Of a DNA stretch of 56,870 bases, positions 49,901 through 56,870 are shown piece after piece. The translations under genes and the position numbers were made by a program. The DNA lies in assembly GCA_016192345.1 (NCBI GenBank), contig JACPUH010000080.1, positions 1 through 56,870 on the forward strand, read 5' to 3'. The stretch comes from Ignavibacteriales bacterium. GTDB lineage: Bacteria; Bacteroidota; Ignavibacteria; UBA10030. The notes beneath the pieces are model-generated. The model had not been told where the DNA came from, made no database searches, and was given only the letters and a program-made list of their open reading frames with translations. Each line of letters begins with the position of its first letter. Position 1 is the first letter of the stretch.

Positions 49901-51682
49901 TTATCCTTTCGTGAGAATCATCATCTCTTCAACAGCCACATCCCCTTCGGCGGTCACGGCAACCGGTTCGGGGGTGTCAAGCATTTCGTTGACGGTCTGG
50001 CCGGCCGGAATCATTGGATACACATTATCCTCCTTCGCCACGGCAAACTCAACGAAGACAGGCCCTTCGTTATACTCCATTGCGCTGCGAATCGCGCCCT
50101 CCACCTGACCGGGTTCAGTGACCTTCGACGCACGGGCTCCGTACGCTTCGGCCAACTTCACGAAGTCGGGGTTATACAGCTCGACGTGGGAATAGCGACG
50201 GCGCCAGAACAGCTCCTGCCATTGCCGCACCATTCCAAGAAAACCGTTATTGATCAGGAAGATCTTCATCGGGAGTTTATGCTCGACGATCGTCGCCATC
50301 TCCTGGACGTTCATCTGGAACCCGCCGTCTCCGCTGATCGAGATGACCGGAAGATCCTTGCGGCCAAATGCAGCCCCCATGGCGGCAGGAAGGGAAAATC
50401 CCATGGTCCCCAACCCACCGGAAGTAATATGGGATCGTGCATGCACCCAGTTGAAAAACTGGGCCGTCCACATCTGATGCTGCCCCACATCCGTGACGAC
50501 GACGGCGTTTCCCTTGGTGATCTCTCCCAGTTTATGAATCACATATTGAGCCCGAAGCGCATTCCCAACCTTGTAGCGAAGCGGATGTTCTTTTTTCCAC
50601 TGGTCGATGGTTTTCAGCCAATCCGAAGTATCCGCGGGTTGGACAAGATCGATCAGCTTCTTCAGAACTTTCTTCACATCGCCGACAATCGGGACATCGA
50701 CCATGACATTTTTGCTGATCGCCGAAGGATCGATGTCGATGTGAATCTTTTTTGCTTCCGCGGCGAATGCTTCCACCTTGCCTGTGACGCGGTCGTCGAA
50801 CCGGGCTCCGACGGCGATAAGGACGTCGCAGTAGCTCACAGCCACGTTCGAGTACCAAGTCCCGTGCATACCCAGCATGCCCATCGAGAGAGGATTGTTC
50901 TCCGAAAACGAACCGAGTCCATGCAACGTGGTTGTCACCGGACACTGGAGTTTCTCCGCCAGGGCGGCCAGCTCGGCACTGGCATTTGAATTAATGACTC
51001 CGCCGCCAACATAGAGAACCGGACGCTTCGCCCCATTGATCAGGTCGGCTGCCTTCTTCACCTGCTTCATGTGGCCTTCCACCACAGGATTGTAACTTCG
51101 CAGGTGGACGGACTTGGGATATTCGAAGATCGTCTTCTGGGCCATGACATCCTTGGGTAAATCGACCAGGACGGGACCGGGACGACCGGTGGTAGCAATG
51201 TAAAATGCCTCTTTGATGATCCTGGCGAGATCGCGAACATCCTTCACGAGATAATTGTGTTTCGTGATCGGCCGCGTGATCCCGACAATATCCGCTTCCT
51301 GAAACGCATCGTTGCCGATGAGCTTCAAGGGAACCTGCCCGGAAAAGACGACAATCGGGACTGAATCCATATACGCGTCAGCAATCCCGGTGACGGTGTT
51401 GGTTGCTCCGGGACCAGAGGTCACGAGGACCACACCGGGCTTTCCGGTCGCTTTCGCGTATCCTTCAGCCGCATGGGTCGCACCCTGTTCATGCCGTACC
51501 AACACGTGGTTGATGTCGGAGAGATCGACGAGAGCGTCGTAGACGCCGATGATCGCTCCGCCGGGGTACCCAAAGACGACCTCCACCCCCTCCTCGATCA
51601 AGCAGCGGACGAAGATCTCGGATCCGGTCATCGATTTTCCGAAATGGTTATGGTTTGCGTTGTGCACCTTTGAATGCGGCAT
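49901..51682 (-). CDS. ilvB: Acetolactate synthase large subunit
   Basis: 593 aa TPP enzyme. GVEVVFGYPGGAIIGVYDAL includes the catalytic Glu region (HEQGATHAAEGYA), and GDGGFQMNVQEMATIVEHKLPMKIFLINN is the TPP/Mg2+ motif. It makes 2-acetolactate or 2-aceto-2-hydroxybutyrate. A GAGGAAA Shine-Dalgarno lies 5 nt before the ATG. It is separated from ilvD by about 430 bp of palindromic repeats. Confidence 0.97.
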   Translation of the reverse strand: MPHSKVHNANHNHFGKSMTGSEIFVRCLIEEGVEVVFGYPGGAIIGVYDALVDLSDINHVLVRHEQGATHAAEGYAKATGKPGVVLVTSGPGATNTVTGIADAYMDSVPIVVFSGQVPLKLIGNDAFQEADIVGITRPITKHNYLVKDVRDLARIIKEAFYIATTGRPGPVLVDLPKDVMAQKTIFEYPKSVHLRSYNPVVEGHMKQVKKAADLINGAKRPVLYVGGGVINSNASAELAALAEKLQCPVTTTLHGLGSFSENNPLSMGMLGMHGTWYSNVAVSYCDVLIAVGARFDDRVTGKVEAFAAEAKKIHIDIDPSAISKNVMVDVPIVGDVKKVLKKLIDLVQPADTSDWLKTIDQWKKEHPLRYKVGNALRAQYVIHKLGEITKGNAVVVTDVGQHQMWTAQFFNWVHARSHITSGGLGTMGFSLPAAMGAAFGRKDLPVISISGDGGFQMNVQEMATIVEHKLPMKIFLINNGFLGMVRQWQELFWRRRYSHVELYNPDFVKLAEAYGARASKVTEPGQVEGAIRSAMEYNEGPVFVEFAVAKEDNVYPMIPAGQTVNEMLDTPEPVAVTAEGDVAVEEMMILTKG

Positions 51683-51716
51683 ACCGTTTCCTCTTAGTTT
51701 ATGAATTCCCTTTTTT

Positions 51717-51787
51717 TGCCACTAAGTCACTAAGGCACAAAGAAAGATCCATTCGGTTGTTCTTCGTGCCTTGGTGTCTTGGTGGCA
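51717..51787. repeat. Imperfect 28-bp inverted repeat
   Basis: 51717-51744 (TGCCACTAAGTCACTAAGG and on) and 51760-51787 (ends CTTGGTGGCA) match as inverted repeats with five differences. The GTGCCTTGGTGTCTTGGTGG wording is like a widespread environmental palindromic repeat (from memory). Confidence 0.7.
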
Positions 51788-51818
51788 GATCTTGTTCGTA
51801 TTTCTGGAATCAGTTACG

Positions 51819-51922
51819 TTTCATTGCGAGATGTCCTGCGTCTGTTTGACGCAGGACTGGTTTTCGTGTATCGCACAGTGATCACTTTGCGATCTTACAG
51901 AAAACCTCTCTTCGCAATGAAA
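51819..51922. repeat. Nested palindrome with TTTCATTGCGA ends
   Basis: Perfect 11-bp ends (51819-51829 and 51912-51922) enclose a perfect 10-bp hairpin GTCCTGCGTC/GACGCAGGAC (51833-51857) and a second one ATCGCA/TGCGAT. The whole unit is about 104 bp. Confidence 0.65.
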
Positions 51923-51950
51923 ATACTCTCATTACTCCCCAGATATTTTA

Positions 51951-52082
51951 CCACGGATGGCACACAGATAATCACCGATAGTGGCAAAAACTTGGATTGC
52001 CATTAACCCCTGGTGATTCCGATACTTTCCCAAAAAAACGCCTATGGCGATCCCTCGGTGCAAATCGGTGTGTCATCGGTGG
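51951..52082. repeat. Imperfect 29-bp inverted repeat with CCACGGATG / CATCGGTGG ends
   Basis: 51951-51979 and 52054-52082 pair with about six mismatches and enclose about 75 bp with no ORF. It lies 30 bp after the ilvD stop. Confidence 0.6.
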
Positions 52083-52111
52083 AAAAAATAACTGAGTAAT
52101 TTTCGCCTCCA

Positions 52112-53782
52112 TCAGAGATTCAAATCCGTGACAGCCCCGAGGCTGCTGCTCGAAACAAGCTTTGCGTACTTCGCCAGGACACCGGAGGTGTAGCGTGATA
52201 TTGGGGCCTTCCATGCATTCCGACGCGCTGCCAATTCAGTTTCGGAGATATTGAGCTGGAGGGAGAGTTTCTCCGCGTCAATACTGATCATGTCCCCTTC
52301 CTTCACAAGCGCGATGGTCCCACCCACGGCAGCCTCCGGAGATACGTGACCCACAACCATCCCGTAGGTCCCTCCTGAAAACCGGCCGTCGGTGATCAAT
52401 CCCACTGCATCGCCGAGCCCGGCCCCGATGATTGCCGAGGTGGGGGCGAGCATCTCACGCATGCCGGGTCCCCCTTTTGGACCTTCGTACCGTATGACAA
52501 TGACATCACCCGCCCTGATCAATCCTGCGAGAATCGCACGCAAACAATCTTCTTCAGAATCGAATACCCTCGCGGGTCCGGTGATCTTCGACGTTTTCAC
52601 CCCCGTGATCTTCGCGACGGCCCCTTCCGGTGCAAGATTGCCCCGTAAGATAGCCAGGTGACCATGGCTGTACAGCGGGTTCTTCCAGGGACGGATGACC
52701 TCCTGATCCTTCGCCGGCTCTGCGGGGACAGAGGCAAGGACTTCGGCCACGGTCTGGCCCGTGATCGTAAGGCAATCGCCATGAAGCAGGCCGTGATCGA
52801 GAAGCATTTTCATAACCTGGGGAACACCCCCGGCGCGATGAAAATCGGTGGTGACGTACTTGCCGGAAGGTTTCAGGTCGCAGAGCACCGGCACGCGCGC
52901 GCGGATCGCTTCAAAATCATCGATCGTCAGGGGAACATGCGCGGCTCGGGCTATTGCAAGGAGATGGAGAACGGCGTTCGTCGAACCGCCGATCGCATTG
53001 ACAACGGCGATGGCGTTCTCGAAGGCTTTCCGGGTGAGAATTGTTCGGGGAAGAATCTGTTTGCGGACCGCTTCGGTCAGAACACGGGCGGAGGCTGAAG
53101 TGCTTTCGCTCTTTTCCTCGTCCTCTGCCGCCATCGTGGAGGAGTGCATTAAGCTCAACCCCAGCGCTTCGATGGCCGAGGACATCGTGTTGGCGGTGAA
53201 CATTCCACCGCACGAACCGGCCCCCGGGCAAGAATGGCGCTCGACTTCCAGCAATTCCTTTTCGTCGATCTTCTTCGCACTGAATTGACCGACCGCTTCA
53301 AACGCGCTCACCACCGTCAGGTCACGGCCATTGTGGTGACCGGGCTTGATGGTCCCCCCGTAGACAAACACGGCGGGGATGTTCATGCGGGCCATGGCGA
53401 TCAACGCTCCCGGCATGTTCTTGTCGCAGCCGCCGATGGCGAGGATTCCATCGAAGCATTGCGCGTTGCTGACCGTTTCGATGGAGTCTGCAATGACTTC
53501 GCGGGAGACGAGGGAATACTTCATCCCCTCCGTCCCCATCGAGATGCCATCGCTCACCGTAATGGTGCCGAAGACCTGCGGCATCGTGCCGGCGGACCGA
53601 AGGGCATCGATCGCCCTGTCGGCGAGTCCATCCAACCCGACGTTACACGGGGTGATCGTACTGTACCCGTTGGCAACGCCGATGATCGGTTTGTTGAAAT
53701 CGGTATCGGTGAACCCGACGGCGCGAAGCATTGCGCGGTTCGGTGTCCGTTCCGTTCCCTGTTTGATCGTATCACTGCGCAT
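52112..53782 (-). CDS. ilvD: Dihydroxy-acid dehydratase
   Basis: 556 aa. [21 protein letters not shown] and [31 protein letters not shown] supply the Fe-S cysteines and substrate residues, and [23 protein letters not shown] closes the active site. It dehydrates dihydroxy-acids to the oxo-acids of Val and Ile. It appears to be the first structural gene of the supercluster, behind the leader at 53783-54104. Confidence 0.97.
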   Translation of the reverse strand: MRSDTIKQGTERTPNRAMLRAVGFTDTDFNKPIIGVANGYSTITPCNVGLDGLADRAIDALRSAGTMPQVFGTITVSDGISMGTEGMKYSLVSREVIADSIETVSNAQCFDGILAIGGCDKNMPGALIAMARMNIPAVFVYGGTIKPGHHNGRDLTVVSAFEAVGQFSAKKIDEKELLEVERHSCPGAGSCGGMFTANTMSSAIEALGLSLMHSSTMAAEDEEKSESTSASARVLTEAVRKQILPRTILTRKAFENAIAVVNAIGGSTNAVLHLLAIARAAHVPLTIDDFEAIRARVPVLCDLKPSGKYVTTDFHRAGGVPQVMKMLLDHGLLHGDCLTITGQTVAEVLASVPAEPAKDQEVIRPWKNPLYSHGHLAILRGNLAPEGAVAKITGVKTSKITGPARVFDSEEDCLRAILAGLIRAGDVIVIRYEGPKGGPGMREMLAPTSAIIGAGLGDAVGLITDGRFSGGTYGMVVGHVSPEAAVGGTIALVKEGDMISIDAEKLSLQLNISETELAARRNAWKAPISRYTSGVLAKYAKLVSSSSLGAVTDLNL

Positions 53783-53799
53783 GGTGCACCTGCTTGACG

Positions 53800-53894
53800 A
53801 AAAAGTTATACTTCTCCGCCAGAGGTGAACTTTGCTTTACCGGGTATACTTGAAGGGGTGTATGTTAGGTGTGCACGAGTTGGCCTCTGGCGTC
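53800..53894 (-). promoter_or_regulatory. Putative attenuator of ilvD
   Basis: Minus strand RNA segments: A 53922-53927 GGCGTC (in the leader ORF), B 53884-53894 GACGCCAGAGG, C 53817-53825 CCTCTGGCG, D 53844-53851 AAGTATAC, E 53803-53811 GTATAACTT with five T at 53800-53804. A:B and B:C are mutually exclusive. D:E, a weak stem ending in the T-run, conflicts with B:C. This is the logic of an anti-terminator/terminator switch. It is inferred from pairing only. Confidence 0.5.
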
Positions 53895-53897
53895 TGG

Positions 53898-54050
53898 TTA
53901 GGCGATAATAACTAGGCCTAGGACGCCGACGAGGACAACAAGAATAATGGGAAGAATGCTGATCAGGGACAGAGCACCAAACAACCGGAAGCCACCCGGG
54001 AGGGTGTCGGTTGTTTTAAAAGAAAGGCTATGAGGTGTGCTCGGTTCCAC
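53898..54050 (-). CDS. Leader ORF rich in Ile, Leu and Val codons upstream of ilvD
   Basis: GTG start at 54050, TAA at 53898-53900, 50 codons plus stop. The last 22 residues hold 6 Ile, 6 Leu and 5 Val, including VVLVGVLGLVIIA. An in-frame TTG at 53984 would give a 28-residue version, close in size to the 32-aa E. coli ilv leader. A hairpin (53981-54014; ACAACCG/CGGTTGT plus CACCC/GGGTG) sits just before that TTG. It lies between the promoter at 54077-54104 and ilvD. It could instead be a small membrane peptide, but position and codon content favour a leader peptide. The ribosome-binding site is weak. Confidence 0.5.
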   Translation of the reverse strand: MEPSTPHSLSFKTTDTLPGGFRLFGALSLISILPIILVVLVGVLGLVIIA

Positions 54051-54076
54051 TGTTCCGTAGTAAAGTGAATGAATTA

Positions 54077-54104
54077 AATATAAGAATCTTTAGCGCGTTG
54101 TCAA
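54077..54104 (-). promoter_or_regulatory. Promoter of the ilvD supercluster
   Basis: Minus strand TTGACA (54099-54104), a 16-bp spacer, and TATATT (54077-54082). The predicted start near 54070 gives a leader of about 290 nt before ilvD that includes the Ile/Leu/Val-rich ORF. Confidence 0.7.
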
Positions 54105-54170
54105 GAGGGAAGATGGATTTGAGATTAAAATTCTTTAACGGGTCCGAAAACGTCCTCATTAAGCAAACCT

Positions 54171-54327
54171 TCAAACATGCTTTTCTGCATGGTACGAGCT
54201 CCGCACGAGCGGTCCCGATTCCACATGCTCAAACCCCATCTCCATCCCCTTCTCCTTCAGCATCCGGAATTCCTCGGGAGTGACATACCGGTCGATAGGG
54301 AGATGTTTCCTCGGCGGCTGGTTGAAT
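54171..54327 (-). pseudogene. lipA: C-terminal remnant of lipoyl synthase
   Basis: About 50 codons read [18 protein letters not shown], then [26 protein letters not shown] and a TGA. This is the exact C-terminal end of LipA (Y.TPEEF..LK..A...[15 protein letters not shown]). Upstream residues ([15 protein letters not shown]) no longer match, and the radical-SAM CxxxCxxC core is absent. It lies just 3' of the kinase gene and 5' of the ilvD promoter, so it marks an old rearrangement junction. Confidence 0.75.
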
Positions 54328-54454
54328 TGCCAATCGATCTCGTCAAAGAACGAGAACAATCTCATTGCTATGGCAACGACGGGGGTGAGGACTTTTCCCT
54401 TGACTCTGAACTTTTAAAAAGTGTTAGCTGCCGTTGGCTGAGTCAATCGTAACT

Positions 54455-56806
54455 TCATCGCGTCGTTCGGACTGCGTTCGGGAAGTTCATCCGCCGCAGC
54501 AGGGCCTGGAAGCGCGGGTCGCCGCGTACGGGGTTCCAAGTAGGTTCTACATTGATATAAGCAAGTTCGCTGGAGCGGGTTCGGTAAGCTTCCTCAAGCC
54601 ATTCCATGGTACGCTCTTGTTCACCAGCGTATGCATAGAGGATTGCAGTATGGTTAGGGTTAACATAGGTTCGCTGGGACCGCGCCAGCGTCTCTGCGGC
54701 CAGTTTCATTGCCCGGGCATAGCCACCCTCCGCGTAGCCCCGCTCCAGGGCTTCGACAATTTCACGGTTATGCTTCAGGGCGAAGTACTGCTTCGCTTCT
54801 GCGAGCGCCTCCTTGTGCATTCGTTTTTCGTGGAAGACCTCCCAGAGCCCGCGATGCGGCCACAGGCCGTCTGGTTGCATTGTGGCGGCCTTGCGGTACT
54901 GCGTGATCGCTTCGTCATAGCGGCGCTCGTCCACTAGCTGCCCGCCGAGAATGAAGTGGAAAAAGGGATTGTACGGGTCCAACTCTAAGGCTCGCTCAAT
55001 TTGCGTCCTCGCTTCGTGTGGGCGTCGCATGAGGCGCAAGAAAAGCGAGTAGAATGAGCGCACACTCGCGTAGTTGGGGTTGAGCTCGATGGCGCGCCGG
55101 AACTCCCTCTCGCCGGCCACCCAGTCCCAGTCGTGCCAGACTAGAACTACAGCCAAAAGCTCATGAGCTTCGGCCAGCGTGTCATCCAGCTTGACTGCTT
55201 TTACCGCGGCGGCCCTCGCTTTCGCAAATCCCTCACGGGGTGGTAGGAGCTCCGTATGTGCACGGGTGGCCCAGACGAAGCCGATACCTACATAGGCCCG
55301 CGCGTAATTCGGATCGTTCTCCAGGGCGAGTTGGAAGTACTCCAGCGCGGTGTCAAGTGCATCTGGACTCATCTTCTCCACGTGAAGGCGGCCTTTTAGG
55401 TATGCCTCGTAGGCTTCGGGGTTGACGGCGCGGGCGCTCGCCAACTGTCTCGCCTCGGCGGGAGTCACTGCAATCTTGATCTCGCGGGCGATGGCCCGTG
55501 CCACGTCGCTGTGCAGAGCGAGAACGCCTCGCAGTTCGCGGTCGAAGCTCTGCGCCCAGAGATGCCGGTCGCTGGGGCCGTGGATCAACTGCACGGTGAT
55601 GCGCACCTGGTCGCCCTCGCGCAAGACCGACCCTTCGATCAGCCCGGCCACGTCGAGCTCGCGGGCAATTTGCGGCATGGCTTTGTCGGTGTCCTTGTAG
55701 CGCATCGTCGAGGTGCGCGAGATCACCTTCAAGGCGCTGATCTTCGAAAGCTCCGCGGTCAACGCCTCGTGCATCCCCTCGACGAAGTAGTCCTGCTCGG
55801 GGTCGCCCGTCAGGTTCTTCAGCGGCAAGACGGCAATCGCACTTATCGAGGTTGGTGTCTTTTCACCGCGGAAAAGCAGCAGACCGCCAACTACAAGAAT
55901 GACGGCGAGGGCAGTGACACCAGCATACAGGGCGATGTGCTTCCGCCTGGGCCGTGGCTTCTGTGGGAGCTCTTTTCCTAAACCGGATTCCAGTTCCCTC
56001 TTGAGAGTTCTCAAATCCGTCAGCATTTCATCGGCATGCTGATATCTGTTCGTCCGATCCTTCTGCATCGCCTTCTTCACAATGCGTTCCAACTCCATCG
56101 GCACATCGCTCCGAAGCGATGTAGGAGGAGGAGGATCTTCATTGAGGATCGAGTACACAAGCGCTTCGTTGTAATCACTCCGGAATGGTAATCGGCCTGT
56201 GATCATCTCATACAACACGATACCAAGCGACCAAATATCCGTTCGATGATCAACCTTCTCTCCCCGCGCCTGCTCGGACGACATGTACGGCACCGTCCCT
56301 AACGTAGAGCCTGTCTTGGTGAGCTTTGTTGCTCCGCCGGTTCGTGCCAAGCCGAAGTCCATAATGACGGCTCGCCCTTTGTCTGTTATCATAATGTTAC
56401 TGCTCTTGACGTCCCGATGAACAATGCCCTTCTCGTGTGCAGCTTGCAACCCTTCGGCTGCTTGAATGGCAACATCCACGGCTTCGTCTATCTTCAGGGG
56501 GCCTTTCTCGATCTTTCTGTTGAGTAGAGTGCCTTCATAAATCGCCATGACGAGGAAGACTTGTCCATCAGGCGTTTCATCAATCTCATGAACGTTACAT
56601 ATGTTAGGATGATCGAGAGAAGACGCAGCTTTCGCTTCGTGGATGAAGCGCTTCTTGTCTTGTTCGTCTGCGGCAAGATGCGGTGGGAGAAATTTCAGCG
56701 CGACGAGGCGGTCGAGCTTGGTGTCCTGGGCTTTGTAGACAACGCCCATTCCACCCTCGCCTAATTTCTCCAAGATCTTGTAATGGGAAATTGTTTTTCC
56801 AACCAT
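54455..56806 (-). CDS. Membrane-anchored Ser/Thr protein kinase with TolB-like and TPR domains
   Basis: 783 aa from MVGKTISHYKIL. The kinase (about 10-275) has the Gly loop LGEGGMGVVYKA, catalytic Lys in VALKF, HRDVKSSN, DFG in MDFGLAR and a PYMSSEQARG APE-equivalent, so it should be active. A single membrane helix follows (about 292-312, HIALYAGVTALAVILVVGGLLLF). Then a FlgO/TolB-like domain (ISAIAVLPLKNLTGDPEQDYFVEGMHEALTAEL, about 320-450), and TPR repeats (about 480-720). Substrates are unknown. Alternative starts are an ATG at 56818 and a GTG at 56821. A paralogue ends immediately upstream. Confidence 0.92.
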   Translation of the reverse strand: MVGKTISHYKILEKLGEGGMGVVYKAQDTKLDRLVALKFLPPHLAADEQDKKRFIHEAKAASSLDHPNICNVHEIDETPDGQVFLVMAIYEGTLLNRKIEKGPLKIDEAVDVAIQAAEGLQAAHEKGIVHRDVKSSNIMITDKGRAVIMDFGLARTGGATKLTKTGSTLGTVPYMSSEQARGEKVDHRTDIWSLGIVLYEMITGRLPFRSDYNEALVYSILNEDPPPPTSLRSDVPMELERIVKKAMQKDRTNRYQHADEMLTDLRTLKRELESGLGKELPQKPRPRRKHIALYAGVTALAVILVVGGLLLFRGEKTPTSISAIAVLPLKNLTGDPEQDYFVEGMHEALTAELSKISALKVISRTSTMRYKDTDKAMPQIARELDVAGLIEGSVLREGDQVRITVQLIHGPSDRHLWAQSFDRELRGVLALHSDVARAIAREIKIAVTPAEARQLASARAVNPEAYEAYLKGRLHVEKMSPDALDTALEYFQLALENDPNYARAYVGIGFVWATRAHTELLPPREGFAKARAAAVKAVKLDDTLAEAHELLAVVLVWHDWDWVAGEREFRRAIELNPNYASVRSFYSLFLRLMRRPHEARTQIERALELDPYNPFFHFILGGQLVDERRYDEAITQYRKAATMQPDGLWPHRGLWEVFHEKRMHKEALAEAKQYFALKHNREIVEALERGYAEGGYARAMKLAAETLARSQRTYVNPNHTAILYAYAGEQERTMEWLEEAYRTRSSELAYINVEPTWNPVRGDPRFQALLRRMNFPNAVRTTR

Positions 56807-56822
56807 ATTTGTTTCCATCACT

Positions 56823-56870
56823 CTACTTCGGAAACTTCATCCGCCCCAACAAGGCTTGGAAGCGCGGGTC
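56823..56870 (-). CDS. C-terminal end of a second kinase-TPR paralogue (cut by window edge)
   Basis: The visible 15 codons DPRFQALLGRMKFPK, then TAG, match the end of the complete paralogue (DPRFQALLRRMNFPN). The spacing to the next start is only a few nt, indicating a tandem duplicated operon. The rest lies outside the window. Confidence 0.75.
   Translation of the reverse strand, partial: DPRFQALLGRMKFPK

Larger units (their letters stand above)
51683..52111. other. 429-bp intergenic region between ilvD and ilvB with nested palindromes
   Basis: No gene was found. It holds three independent palindromic units (51717-51787, 51819-51922 and 51951-52082), each listed separately, plus the ilvB ribosome-binding site. 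No convincing promoter or T-run terminator was seen. Confidence 0.6.

Overview
This is a GC-rich bacterial chromosomal contig. Almost every gene is on the minus strand; only an MFS/TauE/polA block (25979-30775) is on the plus strand. Gene content and order suggest the Bacteroidota/Chlorobiota side of bacteria, perhaps an Ignavibacteria-like lineage (inference). The clues are the order rplM-rpsI-rpsB-tsf-pyrH-frr, a TonB-type energy transducer, both GlnRS and AsnRS, a short EF-Ts, and a Ser/Thr kinase-TolB-like-TPR gene family. No phage, CRISPR array or transposase was seen.

Layout: (1) 1-1516: half a tRNA-Cys, a tRNA-Gly with two promoters, a CYTH protein and greA. (2) 1549-7211: ribBA, yajC, tgt, tonB, vanZ-like, nnr. 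(3) 7221-14517: nuoJKLM, a NhaD-type Na+/H+ antiporter, then nuoN; nuoA-I are not here. (4) 14557-18247: ABC-2 exporter pair and asnS. (5) 18524-23702: small membrane protein, dNK, folK, folB, glnS (with an in-frame amber codon), gltX. (6) 23770-24276: tRNA-Ser(UGA) and a rearranged tRNA-Ser(GCU) locus in which one gene copy sits inside the anticodon of another. (7) 24449-30775: zinc-ribbon membrane protein, EamA, MFS and TauE transporters, polA. (8) 30835-34611: frr, pyrH, tsf, rpsB, rpsI, rplM. (9) 34752-54104: a branched-chain amino acid supercluster transcribed ilvD-ilvB-ilvN-gltB-ilvC-cimA-(80 aa)-aroF-leuA-leuC-leuD-proC-leuB. (10) 54171-56870: a broken lipA remnant and tandem kinase-TPR genes.

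The genes of block 9 fit one programme. CimA plus LeuCD/LeuB supply 2-oxobutyrate from pyruvate, IlvBN/IlvC/IlvD make the Val and Ile oxo-acids, LeuA/LeuCD/LeuB make the Leu oxo-acid, and GltB supplies glutamate for transamination. Upstream of ilvD is an untranscribed-ORF-sized leader with a sigma70 promoter, a short ORF ending in a 22-residue run with 17 Ile/Leu/Val codons, and mutually exclusive RNA pairings, which looks like a transcription attenuator.

Seven to eight promoters share the pattern TTGnnn, 16-17 bp, TATATT, and they helped to fix several start codons. The points that most deserve checking are the ilvD leader, the glnS amber codon, the nested tRNA-Ser locus, the antiporter inside the nuo cluster, and several palindromic mobile-like repeats placed in intergenic gaps.
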